A DNA stretch of 64,000 bases from Pelomonas sp. Root1444 (GCF_001426885.1 NZ_LMFP01000003.1:984720-1048719); one strand, 5' to 3'. Shown: positions 21,206-30,420, counted from the first letter of the stretch. Notes: generated from the sequence alone by a model not told the origin. Made by a program: numbers and translations.

Positions 21206-22144
21206 ATGCCCCTCGCTTCAATCGACTGGTCCGTCTGGCTTTCCCCCTGGTTGTTGGGCGTTCTGGGCCTGTGCATCGGCAGCTTCCTGAACGTCGTCAT
21301 CCATCGCCTGCCGCTGATGCTGGAGCGCCAGTGGTTGCATGAATCCGCGGCGCAGTTGACTGATGCGGCAGCGATGGCCCGCGTGGCCGGCGTGCCGTCC
21401 GCGGACGCCGAGAAGCTGGCCAAGGCGGTGGACGCCTATGGCACCAGGATCGAGGAACTGCCGCCTTTGGGCATCTCCAAGCCGCGCTCGCGCTGCCCGC
21501 ATTGCGGCCATCAGCTGCGCTGGCATGAGAACCTGCCCCTCGTCGGCTGGTTGCGCCTGGGTGGCAAATGCGCCGCGTGCAAGGCTCCGATTTCCAAGCG
21601 GTACCCCCTCGTCGAGCTGTCCACCGGCCTCGCGTTCGCCGCGCTGTCCTGGCGCTTCGGCGCCCAGCCGACGACGCTGCTGTGGTGCGGCTTCGTGGCC
21701 GCACTGATTGCGCTGGCAATGATCGATTGGGACACGACGCTGCTGCCCGACGCCATCAACCAGCCGCTGCTGTGGACCGGCCTCATCGCAGCGTTGATGG
21801 GCTGGACCATTCCGCTCGACAAGGCCTTGATCGGCGCGCTGGCGGGCTACCTGTCGCTGTGGTCCATCTACTGGCTGTTCAAGCTCGCCACCGGCAAGGA
21901 GGGCATGGGCTTTGGCGATTTCAAACTGCTCGCCGCGCTGGGGGCCTGGCTGGGTTGGCAGATGATCCTGCCCATCGTGCTGGGCGCCTCGGCCATCGGC
22001 GCCATTGTCGGCATCATCATGAAGATGACGGCCGGCCTGCGCGAGGGCCGCTACGTGCCCTTCGGCCCCTTCCTCGCAGGCGGGGGGCTGGTCGTGCTGT
22101 TCGCAGGCCAGCAGACGGTCCTGGGCTGGCTCGGCTGGGCGTGA
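21206..22144 (+). CDS. pilD: Prepilin peptidase PilD
   Basis: 312 residues from the ATG at 21206, preferred because the first membrane helix starts at once; an earlier in-frame codon would add a proline-rich tail. PilD cleaves the leader of type IV prepilins and N-methylates the new Phe1. The cytoplasmic loop has the two zinc CxxC pairs C97/C100 and C122/C125. The aspartyl-protease motif GFGD (GFGDFKLL) and a first Asp in the MIDWDTTLLPD segment are present. The first cytoplasmic loop is longer than in short PilDs. Substrates PilE, FimT, PilV, PilW and PilX are encoded further along the window. Confidence 0.95.
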   Translation: MPLASIDWSVWLSPWLLGVLGLCIGSFLNVVIHRLPLMLERQWLHESAAQLTDAAAMARVAGVPSADAEKLAKAVDAYGTRIEELPPLGISKPRSRCPHCGHQLRWHENLPLVGWLRLGGKCAACKAPISKRYPLVELSTGLAFAALSWRFGAQPTTLLWCGFVAALIALAMIDWDTTLLPDAINQPLLWTGLIAALMGWTIPLDKALIGALAGYLSLWSIYWLFKLATGKEGMGFGDFKLLAALGAWLGWQMILPIVLGASAIGAIVGIIMKMTAGLREGRYVPFGPFLAGGGLVVLFAGQQTVLGWLGWA

Positions 22145-22151
22145 GCCACGC

Positions 22152-22760
22152 ATGAGGGTCGGCCTCACCGGCGGCATCGGCTCGGGCAAGAGCACGGTCG
22201 CCGGTTTTCTGCGCGAGGCAGGTGCTGTCGTTGTCGACACGGACGCCATCTCGCGCGGGCTCACACTGGCCGGGGGTGCAGCCATGCCGGCGATCGCGCA
22301 AGCCTTCGGTGCAGCATTCGTGTCGACCGACGGCGCGCTGGACCGCGAGCGCATGCGCGCCCTCGCCTTCTCCGACGCCTCTGCGAAGCGGCGACTGGAA
22401 TCCATCCTGCATCCGCTGATCACCACTGAAGCCCTCGCCCAGGCCGAGGCCGCAGCGGGCGCACCGCTGATCGTTTTCGACGTCCCTCTGCTCGTCGAGT
22501 CCGGCCGCTGGCGGCCCCGCGTCGCCCGCGTGCTGGTCATCGACTGCTCGACCGAGACGCAGTTCGCCCGCGTGCTGCAGCGGCCCGGCTGGACGCACGA
22601 GCGCATTGAAGGCGCCCTTGCCGCACAGGCCAGCCGCCAGACGCGCCGTGCGGCGGCAGACGCCGTGCTGTGGAATGACGGCATTGCGCTTGTCACGCTC
22701 AGAAACCAAGTTCTGATGCTGGCCGCACGCTGGGGCTGTGAAACAATCGCCGCGCCCTGA
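22152..22760 (+). CDS. coaE: Dephospho-CoA kinase CoaE
   Basis: 202 residues. It phosphorylates the 3'-hydroxyl of dephospho-CoA in the last step of coenzyme A synthesis. The P-loop is GLTGGIGSGKST at the N-terminus; DTDAISRGLT carries the substrate-binding Asp; VFDVPLLVESG is the family block that follows. It lies seven bases after pilD; pilD-coaE-zapD-yacG is a conserved order in many Proteobacteria. Confidence 0.96.
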   Translation: MRVGLTGGIGSGKSTVAGFLREAGAVVVDTDAISRGLTLAGGAAMPAIAQAFGAAFVSTDGALDRERMRALAFSDASAKRRLESILHPLITTEALAQAEAAAGAPLIVFDVPLLVESGRWRPRVARVLVIDCSTETQFARVLQRPGWTHERIEGALAAQASRQTRRAAADAVLWNDGIALVTLRNQVLMLAARWGCETIAAP

Positions 22761-22774
22761 CTGAAGTCCCCGCC

Positions 22775-23530
22775 GTGGTCTTGTACGAGTACCCGTTCAA
22801 CGAAAGCATCCGCACGATGCTTCGCCTCGAACACCTGTTCGACCGTCTCGGCACGCTGATGGCGCGCGAAGCCGCGCTCGACCATCACTTCGCCCTGGTC
22901 ACGCTGTTCGAGATCCTCGACGTCGCATCGCGCGCCGACCTGAAGAGCGACCTGCTCAAGGAACTCGAGAAACACAAGGCGCAATTCAACGCCTATCGCG
23001 GCAGCCCAGGCGTCGACGAAGCACGGCTGGACGAGGTTGTCGCGCGCATCGACGGCGCTTTCCAGCGCCTCAACGCGCTGGCCGGCAAGACTGGCGTGGC
23101 GCTGACGGGCAACGACTGGCTGATGAGCATCCGCAGCCGCATCAGCATCCCGGGCGGCACTTGCGAGTTCGACCTGCCGGCCTACTACAACTGGCAGCAG
23201 ATGCTGCCGGTGCGCCGTCGCAAGGACCTGATGAGCTGGGCGCAGTCGCTGATGCCGATGGCCGAGGCGCTGCAGGTGCTGCTGGGCATGCTGCGTGACT
23301 CCGGCGCGCCGCACAAGGTGGCGGCCACGGCCGGCCAGTTCCAGCAGAGCCTGGCGGCAGGTCGCGTCTACCAGTTGCTGCGCATGCGCATCGACCCCAG
23401 CCTCGGCCTCATCCCGGAGATCTCGGGCCACCGGCTGATGATCTCCATCCGGCTGATGCGCCAGGACGAGGAGGGCCGGCTCAAGCTGGCCCAGGAAGAC
23501 ACCAGCTTCGAACTCGCGCTGTGCCAATGA
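22775..23530 (+). CDS. zapD: Cell division protein ZapD
   Basis: 251 residues from a GTG at 22775, giving the family start [20 protein letters not shown]. ZapD binds the C-terminal peptide of FtsZ and bundles its filaments at the division ring. The helical N-terminal part and the C-terminal beta domain ([30 protein letters not shown]) are both present. Its stop overlaps the yacG ATG (ATGA). Confidence 0.95.
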   Translation: MVLYEYPFNESIRTMLRLEHLFDRLGTLMAREAALDHHFALVTLFEILDVASRADLKSDLLKELEKHKAQFNAYRGSPGVDEARLDEVVARIDGAFQRLNALAGKTGVALTGNDWLMSIRSRISIPGGTCEFDLPAYYNWQQMLPVRRRKDLMSWAQSLMPMAEALQVLLGMLRDSGAPHKVAATAGQFQQSLAAGRVYQLLRMRIDPSLGLIPEISGHRLMISIRLMRQDEEGRLKLAQEDTSFELALCQ

Positions 23531-23739
23531 AGACGAATGTCCAAGGGGAGCGCATCGTGCGCTGCCCGCAATGCGGTGGCGAAAGCGTGTTCGCGCCGAG
23601 CAACAAGTGGCGCCCGTTCTGCAGCGAGCGCTGCCGCCAGATCGACCTGGGCGCGTGGGCCAGCGAGAGCTTCCGCGTGCCGGCCACACCGCCGCAGGAC
23701 CCCGATGAATTCGGGCCCAACGGCGAGCCGCTGCACTAA
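23527..23739 (+). CDS. yacG: DNA gyrase inhibitor YacG
   Basis: 70 residues from the ATG at 23527, overlapping the zapD stop; a GTG two codons earlier is possible. YacG binds GyrB and blocks DNA binding by gyrase. The zinc site is CPQC...FCSERC (two CxxC/CxxxC pairs), followed by the acidic, proline-rich tail usual for the family. Its TAA stop overlaps the stop of the convergent HAD gene within the four bases CTAA. Confidence 0.94.
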   Translation: MKTNVQGERIVRCPQCGGESVFAPSNKWRPFCSERCRQIDLGAWASESFRVPATPPQDPDEFGPNGEPLH

Positions 23740-24356
23740 GCGCTCAGCAGCCGGCGGGACACCAGTTCGCGCCGCGCGCTGGCGGCATCGGTGAACAAGA
23801 AGGACTGCCAGTCGCGCGACAAGGCCGCGTCGACGTTGACTGGATGGTCATCGATGAAAAGCAGTTCTTCAGGCTTCGCGCCGAAGTGCCGCTCCGCCAA
23901 CGCGAAGATCTCCGCGCCCGGCTTGATCTGCTTGACCCGGCCGGAGAACAGGCCCGACTCGAACCACTCGGTCAGTGGATAGGTCGCACTGAGATGGTCC
24001 GCGTAGGGCTCGGGCATGTTGGACAGGAAGTGCAGCGTGTGCCCCGCGGCCTTCAGGTCGCGGATCAGCACGACCGTCGCCGGGATGGCCATCAGCTCGT
24101 CCGGCACCGCGCGCACGACGGTCTCGACCTCGCCCCGCAGCCAGCCGGTGCGGGCGGAGATGCGGCGCACCACTTCGTCCGTGCCGATCAGACCCTGGTC
24201 GAACAAGCCCCAATCCCCGCCGTAGTTCTGGAAGAAGAGCGACGCCGCCTGGGCGCCCTGCTCCAGCGTCTCGATGCGATGCGGCAGGACCCGCGCGAGA
24301 AAGCTGGCCGGGTGCCAGCGGAAGACGACACCGCCGAAGTCGAAGACGATCTTCAT
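23736..24356 (-). CDS. HAD-superfamily hydrolase, YihX-like
   Basis: 206 residues from the ATG at 24356, which overlaps the pgi stop by 4 bases; the longer upstream frame lies within pgi. The nucleophile motif FDFGGVVF carries Asp6, with Gly where many HADs have a second Asp, as in YihX-type phosphatases. The cap is helical, and the C-terminal [14 protein letters not shown] supplies the acidic metal ligands. E. coli YihX hydrolyses alpha-glucose-1-phosphate. Coupling to pgi and tal suggests a sugar phosphate as substrate, but that is inference. Confidence 0.85.
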   Translation of the reverse strand: MKIVFDFGGVVFRWHPASFLARVLPHRIETLEQGAQAASLFFQNYGGDWGLFDQGLIGTDEVVRRISARTGWLRGEVETVVRAVPDELMAIPATVVLIRDLKAAGHTLHFLSNMPEPYADHLSATYPLTEWFESGLFSGRVKQIKPGAEIFALAERHFGAKPEELLFIDDHPVNVDAALSRDWQSFLFTDAASARRELVSRRLLSA

Positions 24357-25975
24357 GCGACCACCAATCGCGTCAGCAGCCCTGCGGTCGAGCCATCCAG
24401 CCCGACGGTGTCGCCGCTCTCCAGTCGCGGCAGCAGCTGGTTGCACAGCGCTTTGCCGAGTTCCACGCCCCACTGGTCGAAGCTGTTGATGCCCCAAAGC
24501 GCGCCGGTCACGAAGACGCGGTGCTCGTAGAGCGCGATCAGCGCGCCCAGCGAGCGCGGCGTCAGCGCATCCAGCACCAGCGTCGTGCTTGGCCGGTTGC
24601 CGGGGAAGCTGCGGTGGCGGGACAGCACGTCGCGGTCCAGCGTCGCGGACGCGGTCGGCGCCTTTTCGGCCAGCGCCTCGGTGGCGGTCTTGCCTTGCAT
24701 CAGCGCCTGGCTCTGCGCCAGGCAGTTGGCGAGCAGCTTGCGGTGCTGGTCGGCAAGCTTCTCGGCCAACTCACCGCTCGCGCCATGGTTGGGGCGCTTC
24801 ACCGCGATGAACTCGACCGGGATCACGTCCGTGCCCTGGTGCAGCATCTGGAAATAGGCATGCTGGCCATTGGTGCCGGCCTCGCCCCAGACGACCGGGG
24901 ACGTGCCCAGCGACAGCGCGTGGCCGTCCAGGTCCACGCCCTTGCCGTTGCTCTCCATCTCCAGCTGCTGCAAATAGGCCGGCAGCCGGCGCAGGCCCTG
25001 GTGATAGGGCGCGACGCTGCGGCTCGTGAAACCATGGAAGTTGCGGTACCAGACGTCCACCAGGCCCAATAGCACCGGCAGATTCCGCTCCAGCGGCGCA
25101 GTCGCGAAGTGCTGGTCCATCGCATGGGCGCCGGCCAGCAGCTCGCGGAAGTTGTCGGCACCCACCGCGATGGCGATGGGCAAGCCGATGACGGACCACA
25201 GCGAATAGCGCCCACCCACCCAGTCCCAGAAACCGAAGGCGGTGTCGATGCCGAAGGCGGCGGCCGCGGCGGTGTTGCTGCTTGTCGCGACGAAGTGACG
25301 GGCGATGTCCGTCCCGCCGGCCGCGAGGAACCAGGCCTTGGCGGCCTGCGCGTTGGCCAGCGTCTCCTGCGTCGTGAAGGTTTTAGATGCGATGACGAAG
25401 AGCGTGTGCTTGGGCGCCAGCGCCGCCAGCACCGGCGCCAGGTCATGCCCGTCGACGTTGGAGACGAAGTGCAGCTTCAGGTCACGGCGGCCGAAGGCCT
25501 GCAGCGCCTGCACGACCATGGCCGGGCCGAGGTCGCTGCCGCCGATGCCGATGTGCACGACGTCGGTGATGTCGCCGCGCTCGCCGCGGCGCACGCTTTC
25601 GGCAAAGGCCAGCATGGCGTCCAGCGACGCCTGCACCTCGGCGTTGAATGGCGCGCCGCTTCCGGCTGGCGCGCGCAAGGCGGTGTGCAGCACCGCGCGG
25701 CCTTCGGTGTGGTTGACCGGATCACCGCGCAACAGGGCATCGCGTCGCGCTTCCAGGCCGCAGTCGCGGGCCAGGGCCAGCAGCAGGGCCAGCGTGGCCG
25801 CGTCGATGCGGTTCTTGGACAGGTCGGCAAAGACCTCGGGCGCTTCGAACGACAACGCGCCGAAGCGGCCCGCGTCGGCCACGAAGGCCTGGCGGATGTC
25901 GAAGCCGCGACCGCTCGCGGCGTAGTGGGCCTGCAGTTGGGCCCAGACGGGAGACAGGTCGCAGCGCTTGGCCAT
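24353..25975 (-). CDS. pgi: Glucose-6-phosphate isomerase
   Basis: 540 residues, within the usual range. It interconverts glucose-6-phosphate and fructose-6-phosphate. Family signatures are GIGGSDLGPAMV (phosphate binding), the SKTFTTQET loop, and the C-terminal block SFDQWGVELGKAL. The start at 25975 lies six bases after the tal stop. Operon order is tal-pgi-HAD, divergent from zwf-hexR. The pgi-zwf grouping places the upper branch point of hexose metabolism at one locus. Confidence 0.97.
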   Translation of the reverse strand: MAKRCDLSPVWAQLQAHYAASGRGFDIRQAFVADAGRFGALSFEAPEVFADLSKNRIDAATLALLLALARDCGLEARRDALLRGDPVNHTEGRAVLHTALRAPAGSGAPFNAEVQASLDAMLAFAESVRRGERGDITDVVHIGIGGSDLGPAMVVQALQAFGRRDLKLHFVSNVDGHDLAPVLAALAPKHTLFVIASKTFTTQETLANAQAAKAWFLAAGGTDIARHFVATSSNTAAAAAFGIDTAFGFWDWVGGRYSLWSVIGLPIAIAVGADNFRELLAGAHAMDQHFATAPLERNLPVLLGLVDVWYRNFHGFTSRSVAPYHQGLRRLPAYLQQLEMESNGKGVDLDGHALSLGTSPVVWGEAGTNGQHAYFQMLHQGTDVIPVEFIAVKRPNHGASGELAEKLADQHRKLLANCLAQSQALMQGKTATEALAEKAPTASATLDRDVLSRHRSFPGNRPSTTLVLDALTPRSLGALIALYEHRVFVTGALWGINSFDQWGVELGKALCNQLLPRLESGDTVGLDGSTAGLLTRLVVA

Positions 25976-25981
25976 GGTCAG

Positions 25982-26923
25982 TCAGGCGGCTTCGATCAGT
26001 TTGTCGAGCTTGCCAGCGTCGACGGCGAACAGGCGGATGCCTTCGGCCAGCTTCTCGGTCGCCATCGCATCCTCGTTCAGCGCAAAGCGGAATGCGGCTT
26101 CGTCGAGGTGAATGGCCGGCATGTCGGGCGCCTTGGCCGGGTCGAGCGCACGTTCCAGCTTGGCGTCGATCGCCTGCAGTTGCGCGAGCAGGTCGGGGCT
26201 GATGGTCAACAGGTCGCAGCCGGCAAGCGCCCGGATCTGGCCGATGTTGCGGAAGCTCGCGCCCATCACCTCGGTCTTGATGCCGTGCTGCTTGAAGTAG
26301 CCGTAGATCTGCGTCACCGATTTCACGCCGGGGTCGTTGACCCCGGCCATTGCGGCCTCGTCCCACGAGGCGCCGGCGGACTTCTTGTACCAGTCGTAGA
26401 TGCGGCCGACGAACGGGGAGATCAGCTGCACCTTGGCTTCACCGCAGGCCACGGCCTGGGCGAAGGCGAACAGCAGCGTCAGGTTGCAGCGGATGCCTTC
26501 GCGCTCCAGTTCAGCGGCGGCCTGGATGCCTTCCCAGGTCGACGCGAGCTTGATGAGCACACGCTCGCGGCCAATGCCGGCGGCTTCGTACAGCGCAATG
26601 ATGCGGCGCGCCCGCGCGAGGCTGGCAGCCTTGTCGAAGGACAGGCGCGCATCGACCTCGGTCGACACGCGGCCGGGCACGACCTTGAGGATCTCCAAGC
26701 CGAACCGCACGAGCACCTGGTCGACGATTTCGTCCAGCGGTTTGCCGCGGTGGGCCTCGACGGTCTCCTTCAGCAGCGGCGCATAGTCGGGCGACTGCAC
26801 GGCTTTCAGGATCAGCGAAGGATTCGTCGTCGCGTCACGCGGCGCGAACTGCGCGAGCTGCAGGAAATTGCCAGTGTCGGCGACGACGGTGGTGAAGGCT
26901 TTGAGCTGGTCGAGCTGGTTCAT
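25982..26923 (-). CDS. tal: Transaldolase (TalB type)
   Basis: 313 residues from the ATG at 26923, matching the family start [19 protein letters not shown]. It transfers a dihydroxyacetone unit from sedoheptulose-7-phosphate to glyceraldehyde-3-phosphate in the non-oxidative pentose phosphate pathway. The Schiff-base lysine is K125 in [10 protein letters not shown], with TTNPS near 32-36 and [11 protein letters not shown] as further signatures. First gene of tal-pgi-HAD; the region before it holds a candidate HexR site. Confidence 0.97.
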   Translation of the reverse strand: MNQLDQLKAFTTVVADTGNFLQLAQFAPRDATTNPSLILKAVQSPDYAPLLKETVEAHRGKPLDEIVDQVLVRFGLEILKVVPGRVSTEVDARLSFDKAASLARARRIIALYEAAGIGRERVLIKLASTWEGIQAAAELEREGIRCNLTLLFAFAQAVACGEAKVQLISPFVGRIYDWYKKSAGASWDEAAMAGVNDPGVKSVTQIYGYFKQHGIKTEVMGASFRNIGQIRALAGCDLLTISPDLLAQLQAIDAKLERALDPAKAPDMPAIHLDEAAFRFALNEDAMATEKLAEGIRLFAVDAGKLDKLIEAA

Positions 26924-26975
26924 GGTGGGCCTGTGTTCGGGTCGATTGGATTGACCCGGCGAAGAAACTGCTGCA

Positions 26976-26993
26976 TAGTATTTCACGAAACTA
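26976..26993. promoter_or_regulatory. Candidate HexR operator between tal and zwf
   Basis: On the minus strand TAGTTTCGTGAAATACTA is an inverted repeat (TAGTTTC / GAAA-ACTA) with one extra T in the right arm. It is located 53 bases before tal and 54 before zwf, in an AT-rich patch of an otherwise GC-rich region. HexR sites in other Proteobacteria are palindromes ending in TAGT/ACTA- or TTGT/ACAA-like arms. The identity is inference from position and the adjacent hexR. Confidence 0.42.
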
Positions 26994-27046
26994 AGTTACA
27001 CAACGGTTAGCGTCTCATGGGAGGACGCTGGCCTGGAGACCCGTAG

Positions 27047-28495
27047 ATGTCCTTTGATCTCGTGTTCTTTGGCGGCACCGGCGACCTGACATGGCGCAAG
27101 CTGATGCCCGCACTGTTCCAGGCTTTCCGGCATGGCAAGCTGCCCGAAGACGGTCGCATTCTCGCCGTCGCGCGTGACGACCAGACGGACGAACGCTATC
27201 GCGAGTGGCTCAAGGAGCGCTTCCGTGAGGTCGACGGCGCCAAGCGTCCCAATGACGAGGAGTTCGAGCGTTTTGCGGCGCTGATCCACTACCGCCGCAT
27301 GGACCTTTCCCAGCCCGACCACTACCAAGGGCTGAAGGAATGGCTGGACGCACGCAATGCCGACACCGTCGTGCTGTACCTCGCGACCAGCCCCCATCTG
27401 TTCACCGGCATCTGCCAGCAGCTCGGTGCGGTCGGCCTGAACCACGACAAGGTGCGGGTGGTGCTGGAGAAGCCGCTGGGCCACGACCTTGCCAGCGCAC
27501 AGGAGATCAACCGCGCGGTGCGCAGCGTCTTCGCGGAGAGCCAGGCCTTCCGCATCGACCACTACCTCGGCAAGCCGTCGGTGCAGAACCTGATGGCGCT
27601 GCGGTTCGGCAATGCGCTGTTCGAACCGCTGTGGCGCCGGGAGAGCATCGCCAACATCCAGATCACGCTGGCCGAGCGCCTGGGGGTGGGCACGCGCGGC
27701 GCCTTCTACGACGGCACAGGTGCGCTGCGCGACATGATCCAGAACCATGCGCTGCAGCTGCTGACGATGATCGCGATGGAGCCGCCGAGCAGCAACGACG
27801 CCGACGCCATCCGCGATGAGAAGCTCAAGGTGCTGCGCTCGCTCAAGCCCTTCACGCCGGAAAGCGTCGCGCGGGACGTGGTGCGCGGCCAGTACCGCGC
27901 CGGCAGCATCGAGGGCACGGCGGTGCCGGGCTATCTGGAAGAGGTCAAGGTGCCGCCGGACAGCGCCTGCGAGACCTTCGTGGCGCTCCGCACCGAGGTC
28001 AACAACTGGCGCTGGGCCGGGGTGCCCTTCTACCTTCGCACCGGCAAACGCCTGGCCGAACGCGATGCGCAGATCGTTGTCAACTTCCGCCCGGTGCCGC
28101 ACAAGATCTTCCCGGGCGGCGCCAGCCAGCCCAACCGCCTGGTCATCAAGCTGCAGCCCGAGGACGGGCTGGAGCTGCAGTTGCTGGCGCAGAAGGGCGC
28201 CGTCCACGGCGAGCAGCTGACGCCGGTCTCGCTGGACCTGGACTTCGACAAGGCCTTCGCCACCCAGCGCGTCGGCGCCTACGAGCGCCTGCTGCTGGAT
28301 GCGATCGCTGGCCGACTGAACCTGTTCGTCCGCAGCGATGAGCAGGAGCAGGCGTGGCGCTGGGTGGAACCCATCCTCGACGCCTGGGAGACCGACACCA
28401 GCGGCCCGCGCCCCTATTCCGCCGGCTCCTGGGGCCCGGCGGCGGCCAGCGCCCTGGTGGCGCGTGACGGTTTCTCCTGGGCTGAAGAACAGTGA
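27047..28495 (+). CDS. zwf: Glucose-6-phosphate 1-dehydrogenase
   Basis: 482 residues. It oxidises glucose-6-phosphate to 6-phosphogluconolactone with NAD(P)+ reduction, at the entry to the Entner-Doudoroff and oxidative pentose phosphate routes. The N-terminal cofactor loop is GGTGDLTWRKLMPAL. The active-site signature RIDHYLGK (169-176) has the catalytic His and substrate Lys, and EKPLGHDL precedes it. Its stop overlaps the hexR GTG by 4 bases, so enzyme and regulator are co-translated. No edd or eda is in the window. Confidence 0.97.
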   Translation: MSFDLVFFGGTGDLTWRKLMPALFQAFRHGKLPEDGRILAVARDDQTDERYREWLKERFREVDGAKRPNDEEFERFAALIHYRRMDLSQPDHYQGLKEWLDARNADTVVLYLATSPHLFTGICQQLGAVGLNHDKVRVVLEKPLGHDLASAQEINRAVRSVFAESQAFRIDHYLGKPSVQNLMALRFGNALFEPLWRRESIANIQITLAERLGVGTRGAFYDGTGALRDMIQNHALQLLTMIAMEPPSSNDADAIRDEKLKVLRSLKPFTPESVARDVVRGQYRAGSIEGTAVPGYLEEVKVPPDSACETFVALRTEVNNWRWAGVPFYLRTGKRLAERDAQIVVNFRPVPHKIFPGGASQPNRLVIKLQPEDGLELQLLAQKGAVHGEQLTPVSLDLDFDKAFATQRVGAYERLLLDAIAGRLNLFVRSDEQEQAWRWVEPILDAWETDTSGPRPYSAGSWGPAAASALVARDGFSWAEEQ

Positions 28496-29358
28496 GCATC
28501 CTCGAACGCGTGAAGGCGGCGCTGCCTGCCCTTCCCCCGGCCGAACAACGCGTCGCCAAGCTGCTGCTGGCCGATGCGCGCAGCTTCGCGAGCCTGCCGG
28601 TCAGCGAACTGGCTGACCGCTCGCACGTGTCCAAACCGACGGTGGTGCGCTTCTGCCGCAGCGTGGGCTACGACGGCCTGGCCGATTTCAAGCTCAAGCT
28701 CGCCGGCAGCGTCAACGAGGGCGTGCCGTTCGTGCACCGCGCGGTGGACGAGGACGACAAGCCGCAGGACATCATCGTCAAGGTGGTCGACAACGCGGTC
28801 GCCGCGCTGCTGCACTACCGCAACGACGCGGCCAGCCATGCCTTCGAGCGCGCCATCGATGCGCTGGCCGATTCGGCCCGCCACAACCGGCGCATCGAGT
28901 TCTATGGCGTCGGCAACTCCGGCATCGTGGCGCAGGACGCCCAGCACAAGTTCTTCCGCCTGGGCGTCAACACGGTGGCCACCAGCGATGGCCATGTGCA
29001 GCTGATGAGCGCGACCATGCTGCAGCCGGGCGACTGCGCCGTCATCATCAGCAATTCCGGCCGCAGCCGCGACCTGCTGGATGCCGCGGACATCGCACGC
29101 AAGAAGGGCGCGACCATCATCATCATCACGGCCAGCGCTTCGCCGCTCGCGCAATTGGCGCTGGGCCCGAGCCAGATCCTGCTGGCCGTCGACCACCCGG
29201 AGGACTTCGACCGCTACAGCCCCATGGTGTCGCGGCTGCTGCATCTCATCGCGGTGGACATCCTGACGACGGGCGTGGCACTGCGCCTGGGCCAGCACCT
29301 GCGGCCCGTGCTGCAGGAAATCAAGAAGAACCTGCGCGCCAAGCGCTACGCAGGCTGA
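28492..29358 (+). CDS. hexR: RpiR-family regulator, HexR-like
   Basis: 288 residues from a GTG at 28492 inside the zwf stop (GTGA). An N-terminal HTH_6 domain (ELADRSHVSKPTVVRFCRSV) precedes a SIS sugar-phosphate-binding domain (FYGVGNSGIVAQDA, VIISNSGRSRDLLDAA). HexR proteins repress zwf, edd/eda and related genes and release DNA on binding 2-keto-3-deoxy-6-phosphogluconate. Co-translation with zwf and a candidate palindrome in front of the operon support autoregulated control. Its TGA abuts the convergent mlaB stop with no spacing. Confidence 0.88.
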   Translation: MSILERVKAALPALPPAEQRVAKLLLADARSFASLPVSELADRSHVSKPTVVRFCRSVGYDGLADFKLKLAGSVNEGVPFVHRAVDEDDKPQDIIVKVVDNAVAALLHYRNDAASHAFERAIDALADSARHNRRIEFYGVGNSGIVAQDAQHKFFRLGVNTVATSDGHVQLMSATMLQPGDCAVIISNSGRSRDLLDAADIARKKGATIIIITASASPLAQLALGPSQILLAVDHPEDFDRYSPMVSRLLHLIAVDILTTGVALRLGQHLRPVLQEIKKNLRAKRYAG

Positions 29359-29676
29359 TCAGCCGCCAGCGGCAGGCTGCTGAGGTGCCCACAGCAGTTC
29401 GGCCACGCCGTAGACGCGGGCGAGCTCGCGCAGCTTGTCGGGCGCGTCATCTAGTTTGAGCGTGGCACCCTGCTCGCTGCATTGGCGGGCGGCCGACAAC
29501 AGCAGGCTGAGCGCCGACGAATCGAAATCCTTCAGGCTGGCGGCCGAGAGCCGCACCTCGCGGCCGGCCGCAGCCAGCACCTGGGCGGCCTCGGCGCGCA
29601 GGGCCGGCGACATCTGCGCCCAGGCGGCGCGGGCGCCGTCCATGCGCAGCCGCGGCGGCAGCTTCAGGCCGCTCAA
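29359..29676 (-). CDS. mlaB: STAS-domain protein MlaB
   Basis: About 105 residues. The start is uncertain: TTG at 29676 is preferred because LKLPPRLRMDGA forms the first STAS strand; CTG at 29682, overlapping the mlaC stop, and ATG at 29643 are alternatives, the last cutting into the fold. The core LSAASLKDFDSSALSLLLSA carries the conserved DSSAL phosphosite-like motif. MlaB binds the ATPase MlaF on the cytoplasmic side and is needed for activity of the MlaFEDB complex. Last gene of the mla operon. Confidence 0.82.
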   Translation of the reverse strand: MSGLKLPPRLRMDGARAAWAQMSPALRAEAAQVLAAAGREVRLSAASLKDFDSSALSLLLSAARQCSEQGATLKLDDAPDKLRELARVYGVAELLWAPQQPAAGG

Positions 29677-29678
29677 GA

Positions 29679-30317
29679 TCAGCCCTTGGCGGCCGGTGCG
29701 CCGGCCTTGGCGTTCTTGTCGGCCAGGCTCTTGATCAGGCCGTCGATGCCGTTGGCGCCGATCTCCTGAGCGAAGCTGTTGCGGTACTGGTCCGCCAGCC
29801 AGATGCCAAGCACGTTGACGTCGTAGATCTTCCACTCGGCGCCGGCCTTCTCGAGGCGGTAGTCGAGCTGGATGGGATCTCCCTTGCCGCGGATCTCGGT
29901 GCGTACAACGACTTCGGTGGCGCCCGACTCGGCGCGCAGCGGCTTCAGGCCGATGGTCTGGTCCTTCACCTGCGTCAGCGCGCCGGCATAGGTGCGAACC
30001 AGCAGCGTCTTGAACTCGGCCTGCAGCTTGGCCTGCTGGTCGGGCGTGGCCTGGCGCCAGAAGCGGCCGACGGCGGAGGCCGTCATGCGCTGGAAGTTGA
30101 CATGCGGCATCACCTTGGCGTCGACCAGGGCAATGATCTTGCTGATATTGCCGGCCTGGATGTCCTTGTCGGCCTTGACGGCCTCGATGGTTTCGAGCGA
30201 CAGCTGGCGGATCAGTTGATCGGGGGCACCGGCTTCGGCGGCGTGGGCGGCATGCACCAGGCCAAGGCCGAGGGTGGTCACGGCGAGCAGGCGGCGCAGG
30301 GAGGTCAGCAGAGTCAT
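29679..30317 (-). CDS. mlaC: Periplasmic phospholipid-binding protein MlaC
   Basis: 212 residues from the ATG at 30317, preferred over an earlier in-frame codon because it opens the signal peptide MTLLTSLRRLLAVTTLGLGL (processed after AAHAA). MlaC carries phospholipids through the periplasm between MlaA-porin and MlaFEDB. The Tol-Tol-Ttg2 fold is indicated by FQRMTASAVGRFWRQATPDQ and WKIYDVNVLGIWLADQYRNS, both well conserved. A 95-base gap and a hairpin separate it from mlaA. Confidence 0.94.
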   Translation of the reverse strand: MTLLTSLRRLLAVTTLGLGLVHAAHAAEAGAPDQLIRQLSLETIEAVKADKDIQAGNISKIIALVDAKVMPHVNFQRMTASAVGRFWRQATPDQQAKLQAEFKTLLVRTYAGALTQVKDQTIGLKPLRAESGATEVVVRTEIRGKGDPIQLDYRLEKAGAEWKIYDVNVLGIWLADQYRNSFAQEIGANGIDGLIKSLADKNAKAGAPAAKG

Positions 30318-30403
30318 GGTTCGCTTTCTCAAGAACGGGGACTGCCGCTCAACGCGCCAGCCCCGGTTATGGTTGGCTCATCCCGCGTGAACCGCGCAAT
30401 GAA

Positions 30404-30420
30404 CCCGGTGGTTCACCGGG
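30404..30420. other. Hairpin at the end of mlaA
   Basis: CCCGGTG-GTT-CACCGGG, a perfect 7-bp stem with a 3-base loop, overlaps the mlaA stop codon and precedes mlaC. No T tract follows, so it may set mRNA stability or partial polarity rather than terminate. Confidence 0.35.

Noticed and set aside
21218-23689. Minus-strand frame of more than 800 codons across pilD, coaE, zapD and yacG
   Set aside because: It covers four certain plus-strand genes and shows no domain; it is a GC-rich shadow.
25109-27010. Plus-strand frame of about 630 codons opposite pgi and tal
   Set aside because: Both enzymes are certain on the minus strand and the frame has no recognisable protein.
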